28,376 nucleotides of DNA from IMG/VR virus record IMGVR_UViG_3300048876_000001, positions 1 to 28,376 of that record. The stretch is one strand, 5' to 3'. This document shows, piece by piece, positions 12,963 through 21,416 of the stretch. This stretch comes from a virus. The position numbers and the translations under genes were made by a program. Position 1 is the first letter of the stretch. Every line of letters begins with the position of its first letter. Below the pieces are notes generated by a model. It searched no databases and was not told the origin of the DNA. It saw only the letters and a list, made by a program, of their open reading frames with translations.

Positions 12963-14854
12963 GAGACTTCCCCGCCATTGCCGCTGAGTACATTGCCCGT
13001 GTGCTCTCCGGGGAAGAGATGGTCTGTCGTCTCAACCGGCTTGCCGTGGAGCGGCACTTAAAGGACCTGGAGAAGTCCAAGTCAGCGGAGTATCCGTACT
13101 ATTGGGACACCAAGCCCGGCATCCGCTTTTGCAGATTGTTTGAGTACGTCACACCAAGCAAGTGGCCGGGCAAGATGGTCATGGCCCCTTGGCAAGTGGC
13201 GCATGACATGATTCTGTACGGCTGGAAGCACAAGAAGCCTGTCCAGTACGGCACGGACAGCAAGGGTCAACCAATCCTTGTCTATCCCCGCCGCTTCCGC
13301 GTTGCGTATGACCGTTGGCCCCGCAAGACTGGAAAGTCAGCAAGGGCCTCCGTGCAAGCGGTCTTTCATCTGAAGTATGACAGTGAGAAAGGTGCGGAGG
13401 TATACTCCGCCGCTCTAGTAGAAGAGCAAGCCCGCCGCGTCTTTGATGAAGCTGTTGCAATGCGGGACGCCACACCAGAGTTGAGGAAGGGCATTGCTAA
13501 ACAAGGTGACAGCCCTTGCCGGAGACTCCGGGTCCCTGCGACAAAAAGTGAGTTTCGTCCATTGTCCCGGGACAAAGAATCCATGGAGGGCCTCAACATC
13601 AGCTTTGCCGTTGGTGATGAGGTCCACAAGTGGCCGGGCCGTGGTGCCTTTGATGTCCTCCGCTATGGCATGAGGACAAGGGTGCAACCGCTCTTCCAGC
13701 TCATCACCACAGCCCCCGCGTCTGATGACACAACGTCCATCTGTAACATGCTGGACAACAAAGCGGAGCAAGTGCTCACCGGGGCAGTTGATGACCCCAC
13801 TTTCTTTGCGTGGATATTGGAGATTGACGGCGAAATAAAGAACGCTGCCGGAGAAGTAATCCAAGAGGCTGACCGTTGGGATGATGAGACAACTTGGCAT
13901 AAAGCCTGTCCCAATCTTGGCATCACCATCAAGATTGAAGACATGCGGCAAGAGTGTCTTGAGGCCAAGAATGATGCGGAGTCCCTTCATGCGTTCAAGC
14001 GGTACTCGCTCAACATCCGCGTTGGGGGGCTTGAGCAAGCCATACAGGTTGCAGATTGGGACCTGTGCCAACGGAGTGAATGGGACGAAATAGGTGACCG
14101 CGTCCTCCCGGCACAGCTCCGGCAAGAGGCTTTAAAGAGGCTTGAGGGCCGTATATGTTTTGCCGCCCTGGACTTAGCATTGACGGATGACACAAGCGGA
14201 TTAGCCTTGGTCTTCCCACCTATGGAAGAGGGGGAGCATTTTGAGGTCATCCCGTTCTTTTGGATTCCCGCAGACAACATCAATGAGCGGGTCATCAAGC
14301 ACCAAGTCCCGTATGACGTTTGGAGGGACCAAGGCTTCTTGGTGACCACCCCTGGCAAGGTCACGGACTATGACTTCATAGTTGGGGACATCTTGAACCT
14401 TAATCAACGGTATGACCTCCGTGAGCTGTCTTACGACCCGGCCCTTGCAACGGGGCTAATTCAGAAGGTCATCCAAGGCCGGGATCAACCGTATGACGGT
14501 AAGTCAGCGGTCCCGCAAGGGTGGACGGTACGCGGTGACAAGATAGTCCAAAAGGGGATGAAGCAAGACAAGCTTGTTAAGTTTCAGCAGACCATGATGA
14601 ATTACGCGGCCCCGTGTGGGGACTTTGTCCGGGCCATTGCCCGCCGTGAGATACGCCACAACGCTGAGCCAATTATGAGGTGGCAAATTAGTAACCTCAG
14701 ATGGATCAAAAACCACACCGGGCTTATCATGCCGGACAAACTCAAGAGCGTGGACAAGATAGACGGAGTTGCAGCGGCAATCATGGCGTATGGCCGGGCC
14801 ACGCATCCTGATAATGCCAAACTCTTCAAGAAGCCAAAGGTGTCGATACTATGA
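12959..14854 (+). CDS. terL: Terminase large subunit (packaging ATPase/nuclease)
   Basis: A 631 aa HK97-type large terminase that cuts concatemeric DNA and pumps it through the portal. Visible ATPase marks: a deviant Walker A, RWPRKTGKS, near residues 119-127 (Lys126, Ser127) and Walker B AVGDE with Asp220/Glu221. The C-terminal RNase-H-like nuclease shows ALDLALTDDTSGLAL (Asp405), a FIVGD segment and a late VDKIDGVAAAIMA with the final acidic residue. I chose the TTG at 12959: AAGGTGG lies about five bases upstream and it overlaps the preceding stop (TTGA). A GTG ten codons earlier lies inside the 49 aa gene. The stop overlaps the portal start (ATGA). No small subunit gene was identified. 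Confidence 0.9.
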   Translation: MRDFPAIAAEYIARVLSGEEMVCRLNRLAVERHLKDLEKSKSAEYPYYWDTKPGIRFCRLFEYVTPSKWPGKMVMAPWQVAHDMILYGWKHKKPVQYGTDSKGQPILVYPRRFRVAYDRWPRKTGKSARASVQAVFHLKYDSEKGAEVYSAALVEEQARRVFDEAVAMRDATPELRKGIAKQGDSPCRRLRVPATKSEFRPLSRDKESMEGLNISFAVGDEVHKWPGRGAFDVLRYGMRTRVQPLFQLITTAPASDDTTSICNMLDNKAEQVLTGAVDDPTFFAWILEIDGEIKNAAGEVIQEADRWDDETTWHKACPNLGITIKIEDMRQECLEAKNDAESLHAFKRYSLNIRVGGLEQAIQVADWDLCQRSEWDEIGDRVLPAQLRQEALKRLEGRICFAALDLALTDDTSGLALVFPPMEEGEHFEVIPFFWIPADNINERVIKHQVPYDVWRDQGFLVTTPGKVTDYDFIVGDILNLNQRYDLRELSYDPALATGLIQKVIQGRDQPYDGKSAVPQGWTVRGDKIVQKGMKQDKLVKFQQTMMNYAAPCGDFVRAIARREIRHNAEPIMRWQISNLRWIKNHTGLIMPDKLKSVDKIDGVAAAIMAYGRATHPDNAKLFKKPKVSIL

Positions 14855-16434
14855 GCGGACTTATTAGTCTTGGACTTTCACAGCCGGACCTCATCAAGCA
14901 CGGCACCACGGCGGACATTGTGGATGCTCAGCAGAAGCGTGCGGACTATGAGTCCAGTGCCCCAACCGGCCTCCCCTCCATGTCCGATGTCTCCGCATGG
15001 GAAAACATCCTCATAGGGATGAAGACCAACACGGGGCAGCTTGTGACACCCGAGCGGGCCAAGCGGTGCGCAACGGTGCTTGCTATCATGCGGGGCTTGT
15101 CTGAAGATGTGGGCTGCCTTGGTATGCCGCTGATGAAGCGGGGAAACCTGGAAGACGTGCGGGCCATTGACCACCCGGTTGACCGCATCTGCAACGTTGT
15201 CCCCAATGACATCATGACCCCGCTTGAGGTCCGTGAGCGCATGATGTTTGACCTGATGACATATGGAGGCTTCTTCAACCTTCTCAACTTCGCTGAGGAC
15301 TTTAACGGCCTTGGGGAGATTGAGTCCATATGGCCGCTACAGGCAGCCTATGTCACCCGCAGATGGCGTGAGATGGTCTGGACGTTCACAGACCCAACCA
15401 CGGGCATTGCGGGGCAATTCGCCCCGGACTTGGTTTGGCGGGGTTCCATTCTTTCGAGCAATGGAATAGATGGTACTGCAATCACTCTCTTGTGCCGTGA
15501 GGCCATCGGCCTGCTACTCGCGGCAGAAGAGCAAGGTGCCCGGCTCTTCAAGCAGGGCATTCAGACAGACTTGTCCCTGGAGACAACGGAAGAGCTAGAT
15601 GCCGACACGAAGAAACAGCTTCGCTCAGCATTCATGGAGCGGCACGCGGGCAGCGGCAATGCCTTCATGCCCATCCTTCTTGAGAACGGGATGAAGGCTA
15701 ACCGGCTTGGGCTAACGGCTCAAGAGTCTCAGTACCTTGAGGCCCGTGGTTATCAACTCGCGGAATTGGCCCGGGTCTTCCGTTACCCCGAGGTGCTATT
15801 AGGCACAGCCGGGAAAAGCTCTAAGTCCTCCACCTATGCCAGTGCAAGTGCCTTCTTTGAGTCTTACACCAAGCACACGCTTGGGCCATGGGGCACCCGC
15901 ATACAGCAGACGGGCAACCGGGACATGCTCTCCAAGAAAGAGCAAGTCAAGTATTTCTTTGAGCATGACTTCAGCGGGCTATTAAAGGCAGATGAGACGG
16001 CCCGCATTGACAACTGGAATAAGAAAATCACGGGCGGATGGGCACAGCCGAAAGAGGCCCGCCGTGCGGAGCGGATGCCCTACCAAGCGGGGCTTGACTA
16101 CTTCAATCGCTCATTGAACCAAGAGGCTCTTGGGGGAGCAAGCCCCAACCCCACACCAACGGACCAATCCGCAAGCCTCAGCCTCCGGGTTGCGGACCAC
16201 ATGCTCAACCGTGAGTACAAGGCCGTGGTCGGGCAGAAGCAAGACGCTGATGTCTTTTACACCAACTTTGGAACGTACATTGAAGCACTGACCGGAGCAT
16301 CCCCGGACAAGGTCCGCATGTACCTGGAAGACCGCCGCAACAGCACGATGGATGACCGCTTCAGTGCTGACGGCATGGGCCGCGCGCGCGAGTCCCTTAC
16401 AAATCTTTGCACAAAGGACAAGACCAATGCGTAA
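14851..16434 (+). CDS. Portal protein, HK97 family
   Basis: A 527 aa portal that forms the dodecameric DNA channel at one capsid vertex. The family pattern is clear: an N-terminal helical part with the ERAKRCATVLAIMRGLSEDVG segment, the central VRERMMFDLMTYGGFFNLL and QAAYVTRRW strands, the helical LFKQGIQTD region, then NGMKANRLGLTAQESQYLEARGYQLAELARVFRYPEVLLG (in outline), the classic stem-helix/tunnel signature. It is longer than HK97 gp3 because of a C-terminal extension after about residue 420. It starts at the ATGA overlap with terminase, and its end overlaps the protease gene by 8 bases. No frameshift is seen. Confidence 0.9.
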   Translation: MSGLISLGLSQPDLIKHGTTADIVDAQQKRADYESSAPTGLPSMSDVSAWENILIGMKTNTGQLVTPERAKRCATVLAIMRGLSEDVGCLGMPLMKRGNLEDVRAIDHPVDRICNVVPNDIMTPLEVRERMMFDLMTYGGFFNLLNFAEDFNGLGEIESIWPLQAAYVTRRWREMVWTFTDPTTGIAGQFAPDLVWRGSILSSNGIDGTAITLLCREAIGLLLAAEEQGARLFKQGIQTDLSLETTEELDADTKKQLRSAFMERHAGSGNAFMPILLENGMKANRLGLTAQESQYLEARGYQLAELARVFRYPEVLLGTAGKSSKSSTYASASAFFESYTKHTLGPWGTRIQQTGNRDMLSKKEQVKYFFEHDFSGLLKADETARIDNWNKKITGGWAQPKEARRAERMPYQAGLDYFNRSLNQEALGGASPNPTPTDQSASLSLRVADHMLNREYKAVVGQKQDADVFYTNFGTYIEALTGASPDKVRMYLEDRRNSTMDDRFSADGMGRARESLTNLCTKDKTNA

Positions 16435-17329
16435 TCCTCTTGAACTACTCACACGCTCACCTCTATGGGCAATCAGGCCGGATGCCGTGACATTGGCGGT
16501 CCTCCACCTCATCAAGTTCTCTAAGCTGGACGCGGCGGACAGCACCTTCAAAGCTGCTTGGGAAGCGGCAAAGCCATCCCTTCAGGGCAAAGGCCCAAAC
16601 AAGATTGCCGTTATCCCCATTGAGGGAGTCTTGAGCAAAGACGGCCCAAGTTGGTACGGCAGCAACTATGACACCATCAGCCAAGCGGTTGAGAGTGCGG
16701 CGGGCAATCCCGAAGTCAAGCGGATTGTCTTGTCCGTAGACACCCCGGGCGGAGAAGTCACCGGCTTGCCGGAGTGTGCGGCAGTCATAGCAGCGGCCCG
16801 GCAACAGAAGCCCATCTCAGCCATGGTTGAGGGGATGTCCGCCTCCGCAGGGCTGTGGCTCACGTCTCAGGCCCATGACATCAGCGTCACCCCGAGCGGT
16901 GAAGTTGGCTCCGTGGGTGTACGCATGATGCACATGGATGTCTCGAAGATGCTAGAGGATTACGGTGTCAAGGTCACGGAGCTGTACTCCGGCAACTTCA
17001 AAACGGAGTGGTCACCGTACAAGCCTCTGTCCGAGGAAGCCCAAGCGGACATGATGCCCCGCCTCCAATCGGCTCATCAGGACTTCTTGGACGCTTTGAC
17101 ATCCGCACGTGGGACACGGGCATCCGCTGACATTGTGGCGGCAAGGTTTGGTGAGGGCCGGATGTTCTCAGCGGCCACGGCCTTAAGTAACGGCATGATT
17201 GACAAAGTCCAATCCTCAAGGGACTTCTACAAAGCCTTGGTCCCCGCGTCTGAGGAAGGCCCCACCTCGGGCTTCCCCGTACACCGTGCCCGGCTTGCAA
17301 TTGCCGTGGAGCGTGCCCGCACCACCTAA
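16427..17329 (+). CDS. S49-family prohead protease
   Basis: A 300 aa SppA/S49-type serine protease placed between portal and capsid, where it processes the capsid scaffold. Fold marks: IAVIPIEGVLS at 60-70, VDTPGGEV at 104-111 (oxyanion turn), EGMSASAGLWL at 135-145 with Ser140 as the predicted nucleophile, GEVGSVGV at 158-165 and NFKTEWSPYKPLSEEA with Lys192 as the general base. The start is the ATG at 16427, inside the portal end, with AAAGGA at eight bases. The open frame extends further upstream but is antisense in character. The partner substrate is probably the N-terminal helical region of the capsid protein directly downstream. Confidence 0.88.
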   Translation: MRNPLELLTRSPLWAIRPDAVTLAVLHLIKFSKLDAADSTFKAAWEAAKPSLQGKGPNKIAVIPIEGVLSKDGPSWYGSNYDTISQAVESAAGNPEVKRIVLSVDTPGGEVTGLPECAAVIAAARQQKPISAMVEGMSASAGLWLTSQAHDISVTPSGEVGSVGVRMMHMDVSKMLEDYGVKVTELYSGNFKTEWSPYKPLSEEAQADMMPRLQSAHQDFLDALTSARGTRASADIVAARFGEGRMFSAATALSNGMIDKVQSSRDFYKALVPASEEGPTSGFPVHRARLAIAVERARTT

Positions 17330-17458
17330 CTTTTGTGCTGTCCAGCTAAAAAGGGCCGGACCATCCACGCTAGCTGCCGGAGTACCCGGAAGGTAGGCAT
17401 GGGAGTTGTTGTGTCAAAAATCCTCAAACCCGCGCTAAAGCGCAACGGAGAAAATCAA

Positions 17459-18706
17459 ATGAATCTGCTTGACCTGAAACAACAGCACAAAGCGGCCCTT
17501 GACAAAGCGGAAGCACTGCTTGGCGCAAGCGACCACGTTATGACCGTGGCCGAAAATGAGAACTACACCAACGCCATGGCGGAAGCCAACAACGTTGCGG
17601 CGACCATCAAGGCCCGTGAGAACATGAGCACCATCCGTGCGGCTTTCCCCAACGGACATCCCGTGGTGGAAAACCGTGAAGAGGCCGTCAGTGGCCGCCC
17701 GGCATGGCAGTCCAGCAACTACCGCAAGGCTTTTGCTGCTTTCCTGTCCAGCCGTGGCCGCAACGTATCCGCTGACTTGGGCCTTGGCGCGGATGAAATG
17801 GGTGGCTTTAAGTTTGCCGGAATCAGTGCGGCAGCTTATGAAACCAGCTCCACGTCCGGTGCGGTCATTGTGCCGTCACTGGTAGAACAGCAGATTATTG
17901 CCCTTGCTCCCCCGGAGATGGGCATTGAGAAGCTTTCAACGGTCATCCCCACGTCCTTTGACCTGAAGTTTCCCCGCAAGATTGCACACGGCACGGCAGC
18001 GGTCAAGGCGGAAGGCACCGGCAACGGTACCAACGTATTCACCGGCACAGACCCACAGAATGAGCAAGTGACTTTGTCAGCGGGCATGATTGGGCACCCG
18101 GAAGACGCGTCTTGGGAACTGCTCCAGGATGTCAGCGTTTTCCAGTCCTTCATGACTGAAGACATCCTTCTGTCGCTTGCCATCCTGAAAGAGAACTTCT
18201 ACGTAAACGGCGGCGGCAGCATCACCGGCCTCAAGGGACACGTTGGCACGGGCACGGGTGTTGGTGTGGCTGCGGTAAGCAGCAGCTATGGCGCGCCTCT
18301 GCTTGACGCCACCTTTGACATCCTTGGCACCTTGAATGCCGTGTATCACCAAAATGCGGCATTCTTGATGGCCCGTGCAACTTCCATTCTCATCCGCAAG
18401 GCACAGAAACAGGCCAACCTGTTTGAGCCGGTATTTGTTCGTTCGGGTGGTGTGGACTACCTCCACGGATACCCCGTGGAATACAGCACGGCAGTTGACC
18501 CCGCAACGGCGGCAACTGATGTGCCGTTGTATTTCGGCAGCTTCAAGGCCGGGTACATGATTGGCGTCCGTGGCGGAGCTGGAGTCAATGTCAAGATTCT
18601 TGACCAACCCAAGGCCCTGGAAGGCTTGCTCACAGTGTTGGGTTATCAGCGCATTGGCGCTATCATCCGCCGCTCTGAGGCAATCCAGTCCATCGTCCTG
18701 GCTTAG
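17459..18706 (+). CDS. Major capsid protein, HK97 fold
   Basis: A 415 aa HK97-type capsid subunit. Residues 1-~75 are helical and charged (LLDLKQQHKAALDKAEALL), like the delta scaffold domain removed by the protease encoded just upstream. From ~110 the fold is typical: SSTSGAVIVPSLVEQQII at ~137-154, then KFPRKIAHGTAAVKAEG, the SWELLQD element and the late GSFKAGYMIGVRGG and GALIRRSEAIQSI-type end. The ATG at 17459 has GGAG eight bases upstream and fits capsid N-termini. An in-frame ATG at 17399 also has a fair ribosome site (GGAAGG) and would add 20 basic residues. The 129-base gap upstream contains a small GCGC/TAAA/GCGC hairpin just before the ribosome site. Confidence 0.92.
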   Translation: MNLLDLKQQHKAALDKAEALLGASDHVMTVAENENYTNAMAEANNVAATIKARENMSTIRAAFPNGHPVVENREEAVSGRPAWQSSNYRKAFAAFLSSRGRNVSADLGLGADEMGGFKFAGISAAAYETSSTSGAVIVPSLVEQQIIALAPPEMGIEKLSTVIPTSFDLKFPRKIAHGTAAVKAEGTGNGTNVFTGTDPQNEQVTLSAGMIGHPEDASWELLQDVSVFQSFMTEDILLSLAILKENFYVNGGGSITGLKGHVGTGTGVGVAAVSSSYGAPLLDATFDILGTLNAVYHQNAAFLMARATSILIRKAQKQANLFEPVFVRSGGVDYLHGYPVEYSTAVDPATAATDVPLYFGSFKAGYMIGVRGGAGVNVKILDQPKALEGLLTVLGYQRIGAIIRRSEAIQSIVLA

Positions 18707-18726
18707 CTTCAACTAACAAATAGGGC

Positions 18727-18783
18727 TTCCGGGCAACCGGAAAAAGCGGGCCGTCTTCACCTCTCCCCGTGCGGGCGGCCCGC
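18727..18783 (+). terminator. Tandem hairpins after the capsid gene
   Basis: TTCCGG-GCAA-CCGGAA (18727-18742) is a 6-bp stem closed by a GNRA-type tetraloop. A second, GCGGGCCG (18746-18753) with CGGCCCGC (18776-18783), is an 8-bp GC stem with a 22-nt loop. No T-run follows. Their place between capsid and connector suggests partial termination or RNA end protection giving more capsid transcript than downstream message. Confidence 0.5.
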
Positions 18784-18806
18784 ACTAACACGCCAAAGGA
18801 CTGACC

Positions 18807-19394
18807 ATGTCTTTGCAGATTGAACCAACCACAATCACGGAGCCGGTCACGTTAGCGGCACTCAAAGCCCGCATGAAGCTAACGTCAACCGCTGATGACA
18901 CACAGCTCACCGGCATCATCACTCAGGCCCGGGAGATTGCGGAGCGTGTCTCAAGACGCTGCTTGGCATACAAGTCCCTTGCGTACACAATGGACCGCTT
19001 CCCGTACCCTCACGAACCTATACGCGTCCCTGTGCCTCCGCTCATCAGCTTGACATCCATCACATTCTTTGATGAAACGGTCACAGAGCAGACGCTTGAC
19101 CCAAGTGAGTATTGGGTTGCCGCTCAACAAATCCCGGCTCTGATTGCACCCAAGCCCGGGATTGTATGGCCCCCAACGGCCCGCCTCCCTGGAGCCGTAA
19201 CGCTCAACTTCACTGCCGGGTACAACTACCCCGGAGCGGCAGCCGTGGGCAGCACACCGGCCATCCCTCCCGGTCCGGCACTGCCCGTGAGTTGGGCCAA
19301 CAACATCATGGACCTTGCGGTCTTCATTTATGAAAACGCCGGAGTCCGTGTCCCCGAGAGTCTTGTCCAGATTCCCAAGGTTTACGTGTTTTAA
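18807..19394 (+). CDS. Head-tail connector, gp6-like
   Basis: A 195 aa member of the gp6-like connector/adaptor family. The N-terminal helical part TLAALKARMKLTSTADDTQL and the following ITQAREIAERVSRRCL match the family (LKAHLRI..ddD..L..LI..Ar..ve..tgr). The later beta part (VPVPPLISLTSITFFDE and VTLNFTAGYN) also fits. It forms the ring under the portal. The ribosome site AAAGGA precedes the ATG. Together with the next two genes it makes the standard neck cassette. Confidence 0.85.
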   Translation: MSLQIEPTTITEPVTLAALKARMKLTSTADDTQLTGIITQAREIAERVSRRCLAYKSLAYTMDRFPYPHEPIRVPVPPLISLTSITFFDETVTEQTLDPSEYWVAAQQIPALIAPKPGIVWPPTARLPGAVTLNFTAGYNYPGAAAVGSTPAIPPGPALPVSWANNIMDLAVFIYENAGVRVPESLVQIPKVYVF

Positions 19395-19402
19395 GGACGG
19401 CC

Positions 19403-19738
19403 ATGAAACAACACACGGCAAAAGAATTGAGATATGACGCAAGCATTTTGGGGCCGGACGGGGCCACGGTCATCACCGCGTCTGTAGGTGCGGGAGTTGA
19501 GGACTTGAACGGACGGAGACTTGAGCAAGCACAGCTCATTTCGGCAGAAACGTCCCACATGGTCCTTCTCCGCTACCCGGACGCACAGGCGCTTCCAAAA
19601 CAGGGATACGTCAAGGTGACAGACCCGGGCAACAGTGTGGTCACGCTGTACGTCGTGGACTACACCCTTGACCCGAGAGTCCCCCGGCCCCGCGTATGGG
19701 TTGAGGTGTTTTGCCACGTTGAGAAGGGGGGCAATTGA
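19403..19738 (+). CDS. Probable head-tail joining/closure protein
   Basis: A 111 aa beta-rich protein just after the connector, with AAGGA before the ATG. Position and size fit the head-closure (head-tail joining) protein. The pattern VKVTDPGNSVVTLYVVDYTLDPRVPRPRVWVEVFC in outline is beta-barrel-like. The family itself is not certain from sequence. Its stop shares one base with the next start (TGATG). Confidence 0.6.
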   Translation: MKQHTAKELRYDASILGPDGATVITASVGAGVEDLNGRRLEQAQLISAETSHMVLLRYPDAQALPKQGYVKVTDPGNSVVTLYVVDYTLDPRVPRPRVWVEVFCHVEKGGN

Positions 19739-20220
19739 TGTTGATTGACGGTGTCATTGCTTTGCTTCAAGGGCAGCTCAACGGGACCAATCAGTCCGCG
19801 TACACTGCCCTGATTGCCGCTGTGTCCAGTGCGCTGAGCACAGACCCGGGAACATCAACCGGGGCAACCGGCAAGCCAAGTATTTATGAGAACGAATTGC
19901 CCCGGGGCTATATCCTCCCCGCCATTGCCGTACACCAATACGGCGGCACACAGGACTATGACTTTTCCGGTCCCATTGACATCAATGAGGACCAAATACA
20001 ACTTGACTGCTACGGGCTGGACAGTCTGTCTTGCCGCATGGCAGCGGAGGCGGCAAGAAAGCTGCTTGAGGGGTACATGGGCACGTTGCCGGATGGCACC
20101 GTTGTCCAGGGGCTTTACAAAGAAAGGGACATGGCCTTCCCGTACCTCTCCCATGCGGACACCAAGGGCATTGCAAACCGTTGGATGCTTGGCTTCCGGG
20201 TTGTCAAACAAAGGGCGTAG
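19738..20220 (+). CDS. Tail terminator, DUF3168-like
   Basis: A 160 aa protein. The middle region (PAIAVHQYGGTQDYDF and DEDQIQLDCYG) followed by helical AEAARKLLEGYMG and a C-terminal strand FRVVKQRA fits the tail terminator/completion family (DUF3168, like lambda U/HK97 gp10-type). It caps the head end of the tail tube. I chose the ATG at 19738 over a TTG one codon earlier: AAGGGGGG lies at eight bases. Family assignment rests on pattern and place between closure protein and tube protein. Confidence 0.7.
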   Translation: MLIDGVIALLQGQLNGTNQSAYTALIAAVSSALSTDPGTSTGATGKPSIYENELPRGYILPAIAVHQYGGTQDYDFSGPIDINEDQIQLDCYGLDSLSCRMAAEAARKLLEGYMGTLPDGTVVQGLYKERDMAFPYLSHADTKGIANRWMLGFRVVKQRA

Positions 20221-20275
20221 TAACACAAATCAGCGGCACGGAGCTGCAATCCGTGAGAACTAACGGAGACTTTCA

Positions 20276-20887
20276 ATGGCACTCATTGGACACGGCTCAA
20301 AGCTCACCATCTTAGGGCCGACTGGTACAACAACCGTCAACAAAATCCTTGCTTGCATGAGCATTGACTTTGGTTCAGACAAAGTGGACACGCATGACAC
20401 AACGGACATGCTGACTCCGGGTACACAACGCGTGAAGATTCCCGGACTGGAAAACTCCGGTGACCTCGCCATCAAGTTTAACGTCAAGCCGGGTGATGCC
20501 TCTCAGCAGGCACTCCGTGCGGCCAAGGGTCAGTTATATGACTACGTGGTCACTTATCCGGGCAACGTCCGCACCCGGTCCTTCACCGGCATTGTGTCCT
20601 CAATTGATGAGTCAATCCCGGATGACAAGGCCGCAACGGGCTCCGCCAAGATTGACATCAGTGGCGCAATTGCTGACACGGATGCCGCTGTTGTGAACGT
20701 TCCACAGGTTGTTGGTCTGACATTGGCAGCGGCAACAACAGCCATCGTAGCGGCGGGCTTGGTATTGGGTACCAACACACCACAGTCCGGCTCCGGTGTC
20801 ACGGTTGGGGATGTCATCAGTCAGAGTCCCGTTGCGGGAAGCCCGGCAATCACAGGCTCAGCCGTCAACGTTGTGACAGAGAGCTAA
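20276..20887 (+). CDS. Major tail tube protein with C-terminal PASTA domain
   Basis: A 203 aa protein in the tube-protein position, with GGAG upstream. Residues 1-~138 form the tube part (GHGSKLTILGP, HDTTDMLTPGTQRVKIPGLENSGDL-type strands, YVVTYPGNVRTRSFTGIVSSI). Residues ~141-201 match a PASTA domain: VPQVVGLTLAAATTAIVAAGL, then VGDVISQSPVAGSPAITGSAVNVV. PASTA domains bind peptidoglycan or muropeptides in kinases and penicillin-binding proteins. On a tail tube this would decorate the tail surface in hundreds of copies and may grip the cell wall. The fusion is direct, with no linker beyond a few residues. No frameshift is needed to reach it. Confidence 0.85.
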   Translation: MALIGHGSKLTILGPTGTTTVNKILACMSIDFGSDKVDTHDTTDMLTPGTQRVKIPGLENSGDLAIKFNVKPGDASQQALRAAKGQLYDYVVTYPGNVRTRSFTGIVSSIDESIPDDKAATGSAKIDISGAIADTDAAVVNVPQVVGLTLAAATTAIVAAGLVLGTNTPQSGSGVTVGDVISQSPVAGSPAITGSAVNVVTES

Positions 20888-21003
20888 AGCGCATTTGACC
20901 CCGGGCAATTGACGCGGTCAACGGGGGCCCGGGCGGCCCATTGTAGTTAGGACTACTCAGTAACAATTGCAGCCCGGCCCCACACTTTCAATCGGGGGAG
21001 ACA
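20888..21003 (+). promoter_or_regulatory. Inverted-repeat-rich gap before chaperones
   Basis: The gap contains TTGACC/GGTCAA (20895-20900, 20916-20921), CCCGGGC/GCCCGGG (20900-20906, 20927-20933) and GTAGT-TAGG-ACTAC (20943-20956). The first two compete for the same bases. These may reduce transcript passage after the abundant tail tube gene. No T-run was found, so termination is not shown. Confidence 0.3.
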
Positions 21004-21402
21004 ATGTCAGTCAACATCGCAGTGAAGCAACCCAAGATTTTCAAGGTAGACGGAGTGGACTTCCGTGTTGAGTTTCCGGTGTCCTCTGTCATCAAGCTGG
21101 AAGATGCCCTTGGCCGGTCCATGAAGTCCGCGTCCGATTGGTTGAAGACTCAGACCAAAGAGCTGCCGGAGATATTGAAAGCCGGGCTTTTGAAGCACCA
21201 CAAAACGGAAGCGGAGAAGGTTGCAACGGCAATCTGTGACAGCCTTGACCCGGAAGAGATTGAGCACGTGATTGATGGTCTCTGTGTGGCCGCTTGCCCC
21301 AAGGCCATGGCGCGGATTGAAGCGGAAATAAACCGGCTCCGTGAGAAAGCGGCGAAAGGGCTACCACTCCCAAACGTTCCGAGCGTGGGCACCGCAGTCT
21401 AG
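21004..21402 (+). CDS. Tail assembly chaperone, upstream (G-type) frame
   Basis: A 132 aa acidic-basic helical protein between tail tube and tape measure, where lambda G or its analogues lie. It starts after a good GGGGGAG site. A small beta start (KIFKVDGVDFRVEFPV) is followed by helices (KLEDALGRSMKSASDWL, AEKVATAICDSL). Near the C-terminus it carries a -1 slippery heptamer, allowing fusion with the next frame. G-type chaperones coat the tape measure during tail assembly, and the G:GT ratio matters. Confidence 0.8.
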   Translation: MSVNIAVKQPKIFKVDGVDFRVEFPVSSVIKLEDALGRSMKSASDWLKTQTKELPEILKAGLLKHHKTEAEKVATAICDSLDPEEIEHVIDGLCVAACPKAMARIEAEINRLREKAAKGLPLPNVPSVGTAV

Positions 21403-21416
21403 AGGAAGCCCCACGC
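21369..21416 (+). promoter_or_regulatory. Programmed -1 frameshift signal
   Basis: C-CCA-AAC in the zero frame (21369-21375) is a textbook X-XXY-YYZ slippery heptamer. After a 7-nt spacer, GCGTGGG (21383-21389) pairs with CCCACGC (21410-21416) in a 7-bp stem with a 20-nt loop. Slipping back one base continues reading at 21375 into the downstream frame. The zero frame stops at 21402. Confidence 0.75.
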
